A stretch of DNA of 64,000 bases from JAWKWH01 sp963669455 (GTDB taxonomy: Bacteria; Pseudomonadota; Alphaproteobacteria; Rhizobiales; Rhizobiaceae): NCBI GenBank assembly GCA_963669455.1, contig OY770026.1:682001-746000 (forward strand), given 5' to 3'. The position numbers and the translations under genes are program-made. The notes under the pieces are model-generated. The model was not told the origin of the DNA and searched no databases. It worked only from the letters and a program-made list of their open reading frames with translations. The first letter of the stretch is position 1. The number at the start of each line of letters is the position of its first letter. Of this stretch, positions 36,436 through 43,073 are shown in pieces.

Positions 36436-37934
36436 GGCCTCATGATTATGATGGATCGCTACGCGACCTGATCGATCAACGCAGCAAAGAAGCACCAGAC
36501 AAGATTTTTTTGATCGACCCGGATCGTGGCGAAACGGTTACGTTCGATCAGCTCCGGCTGGCCTGCCGTTCAATCGCCGGACGTGTTGCCGCACAGGGTA
36601 TTAACCCAGGTGAAGCCGTGGGCTACGCGATGACCAACGGTGCCGCTGCCGCGAAAGTTATCCTTGGCCTGATGTATGGCAGCTATCTGGCCACCGCCGT
36701 CAATCTTGTTTCCGGCCGGAAGACTATCGATTACGTGCTCGATCACAGCCGGGCGAAGCTGGTTGTTTGCCAGCAGCAAACGCGCGACCTGCTTGGCAAC
36801 AACCCTTCCTGTGATGTGCTGGACGCCGGTGATACTCTTCTTGCGAAGAACGATGCTCCGCCTCTTCCCCCGGTTCCATCCCCGCTGGATGATGCGCTGC
36901 TGATGTATACATCAGGGACGACCGGGGTTCCAAAGGGCGTGGTGCTCACGCACAGTAACCTGATTGCCGGCGGCGCCAATACCGCGCTGGCGCATGAACT
37001 GGAACAAGGTGATCGAGGGCTTTGTGTTCTGCCACTCTATCACATCAACGGATTGTGCGTCACTTTGCTGGGCGCCCTCGTTTCGGGTTCAAGCCTGATC
37101 ATGCCGAACAAGTTTTCTGTCGGGAATTTCTGGGACTATCTCCGGCAGCATCGGGGCAGTTGGTTCTCGGTTGTTCCGACGCAGATCTCCTATCTGCTCA
37201 ACGCAGCGGTTAAAAACGGTCACGATCGAACCGGCCTGGAACATTTGCGTTTTGGCCGCTCCGCCTCTGCGCCGCTCGCGCCGGATGTTCAACGGGCATT
37301 TGAAGATCAATTCGGCATCCCGTTGATCGAGACGATGGGACTGACCGAAACCGCCGCGCAAATTTTGTCCAATCCGATAAAGGGCGGCCGGAAAATCGGC
37401 TCACCCGGCATCGCCTACGGCAATGAGGTCATTGTCGGGGACGGCGATCAAAAGGAGTTGCCGCGTGGCGAAGAAGGCGAAATCCTGGTGCGCGGCCCAA
37501 ATGTGATGAAGGGATATCTGTATAACCTGGAGGCAACGCGCGACGCTTTGACGGATGGCGGTTGGCTGAGAACGGGAGACCTTGGCCGTATGGACCGTGA
37601 GGGTTACGTCACGATCACCGGGCGGATAAAGGAACTCATTATCAAGGGTGGCGAGAACATTGCTCCCAGAGAGGTGGACGACGCGCTTTATTCGCATCCC
37701 GATGTGATCGAGGCGGCGGCTTTCGGGCGTCCCTGCGACCAGTATGGCCAAAGGGTGGAGGCCGCCGTCGTGTTGCGCGATGGAACCGCAGTCCAACCGT
37801 CAGATTTGATTGCCATGTGCGAGCGGAAAATCGGCAAGTTCAAGGCACCGGATCGAATTCATGTGATGGGGGAACTGCCCAAGGGTCCGTCAGGAAAAAT
37901 TCAAAGGTCCCGGCTGACGGATTTGGCTGGGTAG
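36432..37934 (+). CDS. AMP-forming acyl-CoA ligase, SauT-like
   Basis: A 500-residue adenylate-forming enzyme with LMYTSGTTGVPKGVVLTHSN (P-loop), SVVPTQISYLL, LIETMGLTETAAQILSNP, WLRTGDLGRMDREGYVTI, and GRIKELIIKGGENIAPREVD with the catalytic Lys near the end (LPKGPSGKIQRSRL). Coupled to the SauS-like gene by ATGA, it fits sulfoacetate-CoA ligase. No SauU-type permease or SauR regulator is adjacent. Substrate is inferred from the pair. Confidence 0.83.
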   Translation: MRPHDYDGSLRDLIDQRSKEAPDKIFLIDPDRGETVTFDQLRLACRSIAGRVAAQGINPGEAVGYAMTNGAAAAKVILGLMYGSYLATAVNLVSGRKTIDYVLDHSRAKLVVCQQQTRDLLGNNPSCDVLDAGDTLLAKNDAPPLPPVPSPLDDALLMYTSGTTGVPKGVVLTHSNLIAGGANTALAHELEQGDRGLCVLPLYHINGLCVTLLGALVSGSSLIMPNKFSVGNFWDYLRQHRGSWFSVVPTQISYLLNAAVKNGHDRTGLEHLRFGRSASAPLAPDVQRAFEDQFGIPLIETMGLTETAAQILSNPIKGGRKIGSPGIAYGNEVIVGDGDQKELPRGEEGEILVRGPNVMKGYLYNLEATRDALTDGGWLRTGDLGRMDREGYVTITGRIKELIIKGGENIAPREVDDALYSHPDVIEAAAFGRPCDQYGQRVEAAVVLRDGTAVQPSDLIAMCERKIGKFKAPDRIHVMGELPKGPSGKIQRSRLTDLAG

Positions 37935-38415
37935 AACGGTTTGCCAAATTTCCCGCCGGTTCCTCATACGCCAAAATTCGCTTTGTCATCCCGAACGTGA
38001 TGCACCAGCGCAACCGGTCAAGAATTCTGGCTACAACCTAAAGTAGCCTTTATCAACTCGAAGCCATCGCTGATGAACATACCCCAGGTGTGATGCAATG
38101 TTGGGTTTGACCCATCAGGGCATTTAATTCTCGATGGCTATTTGGTGCCGCAATCAACATCCACATCAGATCACTGAAACCATGGTTCCGATACATATTG
38201 TTTATCCAAAGAAGGAACCGGTGAGTGATGAACTCGATGTTTGGTAGATACAATTTTAGATAGAATCTATTGAAAAATAAAACCTGCCTGATCTTTTTTA
38301 CTTTCCGGCACGCCCATTTAAAAAAACCTTAAAAAACAATTCTTTATAATGAGTTGAGTGTACACAACAATACCGGAGAATATTGCCTAGCCCAGATATT
38401 TATTTCACTCATTGA
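37935..38415. other. Gene-free, increasingly AT-rich stretch before the R-body locus
   Basis: About 480 bases without a convincing gene; a short minus-strand frame at 38053-38253 matches nothing known to me. Base composition drops sharply around 38230-38400, with A and T runs, unlike the flanking genes. This could mark the boundary of a transferred segment. Confidence 0.5.
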
Positions 38416-38440
38416 GTCACAGCACTTCTATCACGTCGTC
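38416..38440 (+). promoter_or_regulatory. Candidate ECF-type promoter of the sigma gene
   Basis: GTCACAG, 13 bases, then TCGTC. The identical two-part element with the same spacing occurs at 39049-39073, before the first rebB gene. A TCGTC-type -10 element is common for ECF sigma factors. It lies 48 bases before the sigma start. Confidence 0.6.
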
Positions 38441-38487
38441 AATACAAGCGAGAAAAAAGGCGGAGACTTTTCCCTTGGGAGGGGCTG

Positions 38488-39033
38488 ATGAATGACGACG
38501 TTGCTTTGGCAGCGGCGGACCAAGTGCGTCTAGAATTTGAGTCTAAGTGGCTGGATTGTTATCCGTTGCTAATGAACAAGGCGCGTCGGCTGGCCAATGG
38601 ATGTTCCCAGGATCCCGAAGATCTGCTTTCTCAGGCAACGTTAAAAGTCTTGAACTATATACAATTAGAGCGCGAAATCGAGAATTTTGCCGGCCTGATG
38701 TTCCTGTCGCTTCTTCAAGTTCATCTGGATGGCAAGCGACGCCTCGGCAACCGTATTTTCGACTATGCAAAGGAAATTGTCGAAGAGCGGGGATCGTTTG
38801 AATGCGAACGCGATCTTCCATGCGCTGAACGAACCTTCATAGCCAAGCAAACTTTGGCAGACATCTTCGAGTGCCTCGGGACCATGCCTTGTTTCTATCA
38901 GGAATTGTTTGAGCTGAGGTTTGTTCAGGACCTCTCCTATTCAGAGATTTCCAAGCAAATGGGCATTTCTGAATCAAGCGCCCGGCAGATGGTGAGGAAG
39001 CTGAGGTGCAAGATTAAAAGCTGGATTGAATAA
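38488..39033 (+). CDS. ECF-like RNA polymerase sigma factor of the R-body locus
   Basis: A 181-residue sigma-70 family protein: region 2 at about residues 25-90 (YPLLMNKARRLANGCSQDPE, DLLSQATLKVLNY) and region 4 at about 120-178 (LPCAERTFIA, LFELRFVQDLSYSEISKQMG, ISESSARQMVRKLR), with no region 1 or 3. A strong ribosome-binding site (GGGAGGGG) precedes the ATG. It is the first gene of the R-body cluster and shares its promoter element with rebB, so it probably drives the cluster and itself. No anti-sigma gene is recognised. Confidence 0.82.
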   Translation: MNDDVALAAADQVRLEFESKWLDCYPLLMNKARRLANGCSQDPEDLLSQATLKVLNYIQLEREIENFAGLMFLSLLQVHLDGKRRLGNRIFDYAKEIVEERGSFECERDLPCAERTFIAKQTLADIFECLGTMPCFYQELFELRFVQDLSYSEISKQMGISESSARQMVRKLRCKIKSWIE

Positions 39034-39048
39034 AACTTTGAATTTCGT

Positions 39049-39073
39049 GTCACAGTTTTCATCTTTTGTCGTC
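39049..39073 (+). promoter_or_regulatory. Candidate ECF-type promoter of the reb operon
   Basis: GTCACAG-N13-TCGTC, identical in both boxes and spacing to the element upstream of the sigma gene. It lies in the 72-base gap between the sigma gene and the first rebB gene, 32 bases before the ATG. Confidence 0.6.
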
Positions 39074-39105
39074 TTACCCAACAACGGGGAACCCGGAACA
39101 AGAAA

Positions 39106-39330
39106 ATGGCAAATGATCCACAAGTTAATGCACAAATAACGGATGCGGTCACGCAGACCAATGTCAAGGTTGTTGCTGAAGCACCCGCGCAAGCGATGGC
39201 AACGCTTTACCAAGTGGCATCTCAGGCAGCCGGTATTGCGATCAGCAATGCAAATTCCAATCAGCAAAATCTCAACCTGCTGAACCCGTCAATTGTTGCC
39301 GAGGCGATCAACATCATCAAGGGCAAATGA
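39106..39330 (+). CDS. rebB: RebB-family R-body structural protein
   Basis: A 74-residue protein with QITDAVTQTNVKVVAEAPAQ, AMATLYQVASQAAGIAISNA and NSNQQNLNLLNP, which match the RebB family signature (ITDAVTQxNVKVxxxxPAxAMxxLYQ). RebB proteins polymerise into R bodies, retractable protein ribbons in the cytoplasm that unroll on a pH or other trigger and can disrupt membranes. The product is a little shorter than usual and lacks the last helix of the other copy at 41976. Confidence 0.9.
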   Translation: MANDPQVNAQITDAVTQTNVKVVAEAPAQAMATLYQVASQAAGIAISNANSNQQNLNLLNPSIVAEAINIIKGK

Positions 39331-39423
39331 CGAACATGCGCACCAGTGACGTTGATGCAGGCGAATGAGTGAAATGAACAATCTGCCGACACAGTTTGGA
39401 AAAAACCTTGAGAGGTTCTGGTA

Positions 39424-40059
39424 ATGGTTCGATCCGTATACGGCACATCTTATTGCGACAGCACAGGGCGCACGCTAGGTGCAAACCCCGGCCCCGACCC
39501 AACAACGCCAAGCGAAAAATCGGTCCACTTCATCAATGGTGAAGTGCTGGACCCGCCGGAGCAAGGCAAACTCTCTTTTGTCGGTCCCTATTTCGATCAG
39601 TCACTGGCCATGGCTGTCGAAGATGCAAGAAGCTTTGTGCAGGGCGCCGAGCAGATCTTACTTGTCGCCCTGGCCAAGGCACTTGCAAAGGCGCTTGGAG
39701 ATGACGCTCCTGCGCCTCTGGCAACAGACAATCTCAATGCACAGGATCGTGCACCGCAGGGCGTTGCGCCGGCCGCCGACGATATGAATGCAAAACCGGA
39801 GCCTGGGCCGGAAGAGGCCTCGCCATCGGGAGCGGTTTCACCAGAAGGGGCTGCTAAATCCGAGCCTCCGGAAACCGAAGCCACAAATAATGACTCCAAG
39901 GATGCAGGGGCTCCGAAAGCCACGAACGGCGAGGCGGCGGCCAACACAAATCAGATCGCCAGCGATAACCTGAAATCCATCGAAAGCATGATGGCATGCC
40001 TGTCATCGTTCCATGCATCCGTTACCGACACCGCAATTCGATACAAAGGACGCAGGTAA
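39424..40059 (+). CDS. Unrecognised R-body-locus protein with low-complexity linker
   Basis: A 211-residue protein. The first 50 residues have no match; residues 55-95 form an amphipathic helical segment (YFDQSLAMAVEDARSFVQGA, EQILLVALAKALAKALGD). Residues 100-170 are a Pro/Ala/Glu/Asn-rich disordered region, and the end (NLKSIESMMACLSSFHASVT) is another helix. The helical segments are Reb-like in spacing but no family is claimed. Its TAA stop overlaps the next ATG, so translation is coupled. A role in R-body assembly is inferred from position only. Confidence 0.7.
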   Translation: MVRSVYGTSYCDSTGRTLGANPGPDPTTPSEKSVHFINGEVLDPPEQGKLSFVGPYFDQSLAMAVEDARSFVQGAEQILLVALAKALAKALGDDAPAPLATDNLNAQDRAPQGVAPAADDMNAKPEPGPEEASPSGAVSPEGAAKSEPPETEATNNDSKDAGAPKATNGEAAANTNQIASDNLKSIESMMACLSSFHASVTDTAIRYKGRR

Positions 40060-41006
40060 TGCCAAAATCAAACAGGAACACTCCAATGGGCTATTCAGAC
40101 CAGTTCAAACCAGCAATTCAGCTCGGAACGCCAACGACGGACCAATGGGCGGATTTTTTCTACGCTACATTGCTGCAGGATACAGTTATCGAAGGTGAGC
40201 ATTTGCTGCGGCTTGGCCGCGGCACATCGACCGAACCTGGTTTTAATGACATCATCCAGCTCAAGACTCCGGTAGCCAATTTCGCACCAAATTTTCGCGA
40301 GGTGCAGGTTACCGGCAAGAAGGGATATAACGCAATTTGCGTGGAAGGCGGCCCGGAAACGCTTGGAGTCTTTGTCTATCTTACCCAAACCGTCGTTAGT
40401 GGTAGCGATACCGAAGTTCATATCAACTCGCGGTATCTGCCATACGCCAAGTTGACCGACCTGGTCGTCCCCACGGCGAAGGACGGCCCGCTGGAGCTGC
40501 GGCTACCCAATACCGGTATTGCCAAGTTGAATGTCACGCTTCGTCATTCTCCGGCAGGCGAACCGATTTTCAGGACATTCAAAACGGAAGCTCTTTTCGA
40601 TGATCTGACGCCGGCTGTCATACAATTCATCGAAAACCAACTCAACTTCCAGTCTGCCAGTATCTCGGCCTATATCGGATATCAGACGCTATGCGCCAAC
40701 GGGCAATGGCCCCCCTCAAACGCTTCGGATGAAGACGTTGGCCTGCCAACGCTTACACCACTTGCCAGAGCTGTTCTGGCGGGCGTGCTGGTCACGGCCG
40801 GAACGGTTACAAAGGTTTACGGAATGACCACTGATAACTCCGTGGCAGAGGCTGTAGGCGAAGGGTTGCTTGGTGCCGTTGTGGTTCTGGAAGCCTGGCA
40901 AAATATAGCTGGTCTTTGGGCAGCGCCTGCGGCTGCGCCGCCACCGCCACCTGCCGCCGCGCCCGTTGGTGCGGGAACACGGGATGATCCGATTATCATC
41001 GACTAG
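40059..41006 (+). CDS. Unrecognised R-body-locus protein with Pro-rich tail
   Basis: A 315-residue protein starting MPKSNRNTPMGYSDQFKPAI, with a beta-rich body (about residues 25-190: LRLGRGTSTEPGFNDIIQLK, YNAICVEGGPETLGVFVYLT), a hydrophobic segment near residues 230-285 (LARAVLAGVLVTAGTVTKVY, GEGLLGAVVVLEAWQNIAGL), then a Pro/Ala stretch and the terminal GTRDDPIIID. It overlaps the preceding gene (TAATG). An earlier in-frame ATG at 39996 lies inside that gene and is rejected. The hydrophobic part could insert in a membrane. Function is unknown. Confidence 0.75.
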   Translation: MPKSNRNTPMGYSDQFKPAIQLGTPTTDQWADFFYATLLQDTVIEGEHLLRLGRGTSTEPGFNDIIQLKTPVANFAPNFREVQVTGKKGYNAICVEGGPETLGVFVYLTQTVVSGSDTEVHINSRYLPYAKLTDLVVPTAKDGPLELRLPNTGIAKLNVTLRHSPAGEPIFRTFKTEALFDDLTPAVIQFIENQLNFQSASISAYIGYQTLCANGQWPPSNASDEDVGLPTLTPLARAVLAGVLVTAGTVTKVYGMTTDNSVAEAVGEGLLGAVVVLEAWQNIAGLWAAPAAAPPPPPAAAPVGAGTRDDPIIID

Positions 41007-41020
41007 CCACAGGTGGTCAC

Positions 41021-41560
41021 ATGTCAAAGCAACCAACACTCAAGGAAACGATCCGGGGGACACTTGAGGATCAACACCTAAAGACCATGAAGGTGATGAA
41101 TTCTATCAAGGGCGATACGGACGTTCTTCTGCGCAATACCGGTGAAATAGTTGAACTGTTGTCAGATCAGGAAATTGAAGATGCAGATAAGGAACTGGCG
41201 GATACAGGTACTTCGAAGGAAGAAGAGGGGATGGATAGCGAATTATCCAGCGCTGATAGCCTGTTCGCCGAGGGTTCCATCGAAATCAAAGGCCATGATG
41301 GACGTATTCGATCAGTAGAAACAGATGATGTCACCAAAGAGATATCAAAAATTTGCGTCAAAGAGGTGATGTCGACTGTTAGTCCTATTTTGAATGCACT
41401 TGAACAGTTCATCAAGGCCAATTCAATTTCCGTGGAAGCCGCGCAGGATAGCGAAGATGAGGCTTTCGTCGAGAAACTTGTCGAGGAAATGAAAGAGTCT
41501 CTGGGGCGGCGGCAGCGCATCGCCCTGGCTCGCAAACGGCTAACGATGCCCCGATCATAG
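41021..41560 (+). CDS. Unrecognised acidic R-body-locus protein
   Basis: A 179-residue acidic protein with high Glu/Asp/Ser content and predicted coiled-coil stretches (about residues 20-60 and 110-165: VTKEISKICVKEVMSTVSP, FVEKLVEEMKESLGRRQR). It lacks a signal peptide. It starts 15 bases after the preceding stop, within the operon. No family is recognised. Its composition fits a chaperone-like or scaffold protein, but that is speculation. Confidence 0.7.
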   Translation: MSKQPTLKETIRGTLEDQHLKTMKVMNSIKGDTDVLLRNTGEIVELLSDQEIEDADKELADTGTSKEEEGMDSELSSADSLFAEGSIEIKGHDGRIRSVETDDVTKEISKICVKEVMSTVSPILNALEQFIKANSISVEAAQDSEDEAFVEKLVEEMKESLGRRQRIALARKRLTMPRS

Positions 41561-41572
41561 GAGAACAGGAAC

Positions 41573-41878
41573 ATGCCAGACGACAACAAAGAGGAAACCC
41601 AGAGCACCGATCCGGAGTTTACTATGCCGGAGATGTCTGTCGATCCGCTCGCGACATCCGATCTGGTCATCGAAACCGCACCAAGTTTTGCGATTGCAAG
41701 TCTGATGATCGGCTCTGCCCAGGTACAATGCAGAGCGATGGAAGCAAGCGTGGCCAACCTCAATCAGACGTTTCTGGTCGGGCTGTCGACCACAACACGT
41801 TGTGTGAATCAAATCCTGGATGAACCAACGCATCAGCAGGCGGTGCTGAATAGTCTGATTGCAGCCAACAAGATTTGA
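41573..41878 (+). CDS. Possible Reb-like small protein
   Basis: A 101-residue protein with an acidic N-terminal 30 residues, then a helical part: SDLVIETAPSFAIASLMIGS, AQVQCRAMEASVANLNQTFL, VGLSTTTRCVNQILDEP. The run of Ala-containing helices, the Pro in the TAPSFAI position and the length resemble RebB proteins, but the AVTxTNVKV signature is missing. GGAGAACAGG precedes the ATG. It could be a divergent structural subunit or an accessory factor. Confidence 0.6.
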   Translation: MPDDNKEETQSTDPEFTMPEMSVDPLATSDLVIETAPSFAIASLMIGSAQVQCRAMEASVANLNQTFLVGLSTTTRCVNQILDEPTHQQAVLNSLIAANKI

Positions 41879-41975
41879 CCAGATTAACCGGACCGTCAGG
41901 ACAAAACAATGCCGGGCCGGTTAATAGACGCTGCCATAGGGGCAGCAACCCCAGCCACAAAACAAGGAGTTTACA

Positions 41976-42239
41976 ATGGCCAACGTACCAGCAGAAATCC
42001 TCGAAGCCGTTACGGCTACCAATGTCAAGGTTGTTGCCGAATCCCCGGCAATGGCAATGGGTACCCTGTACCAGTCGCTTGCCCATTCCACCGGAATATT
42101 GTTTGAGAATTCTGTTACCGGCTCGCGTAATGCTGACATGGTTGGTCTTGCGGCCGCCAATCAGGGTATTATGCAGATCTACTCGGTCGATACGATCACG
42201 GATGCGGTATCTGTTGCTCAGATCATCGCTGCCAACTAA
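41976..42239 (+). CDS. rebB: RebB-family R-body structural protein, second copy
   Basis: An 87-residue protein with EILEAVTATNVKVVAESPAM, AMGTLYQSLAHSTGILFENS, and a C-terminal helix including AANQGIMQIYSVDTITDAVS. It shares AVTxTNVKVVAExPAxAMxTLYQ with the copy at 39106 and is the more typical full-length RebB. An AAGGAG site precedes the ATG. It closes the operon and is followed by a strong hairpin. Confidence 0.9.
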   Translation: MANVPAEILEAVTATNVKVVAESPAMAMGTLYQSLAHSTGILFENSVTGSRNADMVGLAAANQGIMQIYSVDTITDAVSVAQIIAAN

Positions 42240-42285
42240 GGCTGCTTGAGTACCATCAGTCATCCCCAGGGCTGTTGGATAGTAG

Positions 42286-42314
42286 ATGGAAGCGCGTCTC
42301 GTACGCGCTTCCAT
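42286..42314 (+). terminator. Hairpin closing the R-body operon
   Basis: A perfect 12-bp stem (ATGGAAGCGCGT with ACGCGCTTCCAT, five-base loop) 47 bases after the last rebB stop. The following sequence is only weakly T-rich (a TTTT 17 bases on), so this may be a terminator or an mRNA-stabilising hairpin. Confidence 0.65.
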
Positions 42315-43039
42315 TCTATTGGCCTTTTCCAAAACCCGTCAGGGTTTGACTGGCACATGCCAATATTCCCGAAACGGTCGTGCACCCTTTTGATATTATC
42401 GTTGAGGCGAACCGCTACCCCAAATTGAAAGTCGGGATTTTTGGGGGTGAGCTGCCGTTCGCTACAATCGCGACATATGTTTATGCATATCTATAAAACC
42501 GCCATTGGGCGACCAAAACATTTGGTCAATGCCGTCATCTGGCGGGTATCAAACAAAAAGTGTCCTCGTCACGCTGCTGGCTATGCTTTTTTGGTTGTTG
42601 CTGTGTTTTAACCGGTCAACCTTCTTCCTGCACAAACACTTCAACCTGGTTGAATCAAGAGGAATAGACCGTGGAAATCCCGTGACGGCATGCCCGTCAT
42701 TGGCGATGATTTACTCATGTCGAAATGAAACAAGACTGGCCCGTCTCCGGCTTCCCGCACGGTAACTTGTTCAATCAGCTAGATGGATCGTAAGACCCGG
42801 CAGCTTTCCCATGCGGTGGGTTTGTTGTGCCAGGCGTCATTCCAGAGCCGTTCACCAATGATGTGAAGGCATATCTACAAAACATGATGCAATGACGCGC
42901 TTGCGCCCTTTCTGTCGCGAAAACCAAACCCTGGCCGTCGGGATAAATCCCGGTCATCAGGCAGGCTCGACATTTGGTGGTGAAAGTCCTTCAAACCGGC
43001 CCTTGCAATTCAACTCAACACGTGCATTATTTGAATAAG
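42315..43039. other. Gene-free stretch between the R-body and catabolic loci
   Basis: About 725 bases with no convincing gene on either strand. A minus-strand frame at 42775-42957 (60 residues) has no recognisable family and no good ribosome-binding site. The segment may contain decayed coding DNA. The promoter of the following operon must lie at its right end. Confidence 0.5.
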
Positions 43040-43058
43040 ATATCCATTATGTGGATAT
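43040..43058. promoter_or_regulatory. Putative IclR operator, site 1 (before hydantoinase operon)
   Basis: A perfect dyad TATCCA-TTATG-TGGATA, extended by one base pair on each side, ending 15 bases before the chosen start. The same half-sites with the same 5-base spacer occur at 50916 and 62572. Its closeness to the ribosome-binding site suggests repression by blocking transcription. Confidence 0.75.
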
Positions 43059-43073
43059 ACAGGGAGATTTATG

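Noticed and set aside
38053..38253. A 66-codon minus-strand frame before the R-body locus
   Set aside because: It has no family match, a weak start and no neighbour of the same direction; probably chance or decayed DNA.
42775..42957. A 60-codon minus-strand frame in the spacer before the hydantoinase operon
   Set aside because: No recognisable family, no convincing ribosome-binding site, and composition like non-coding spacer.
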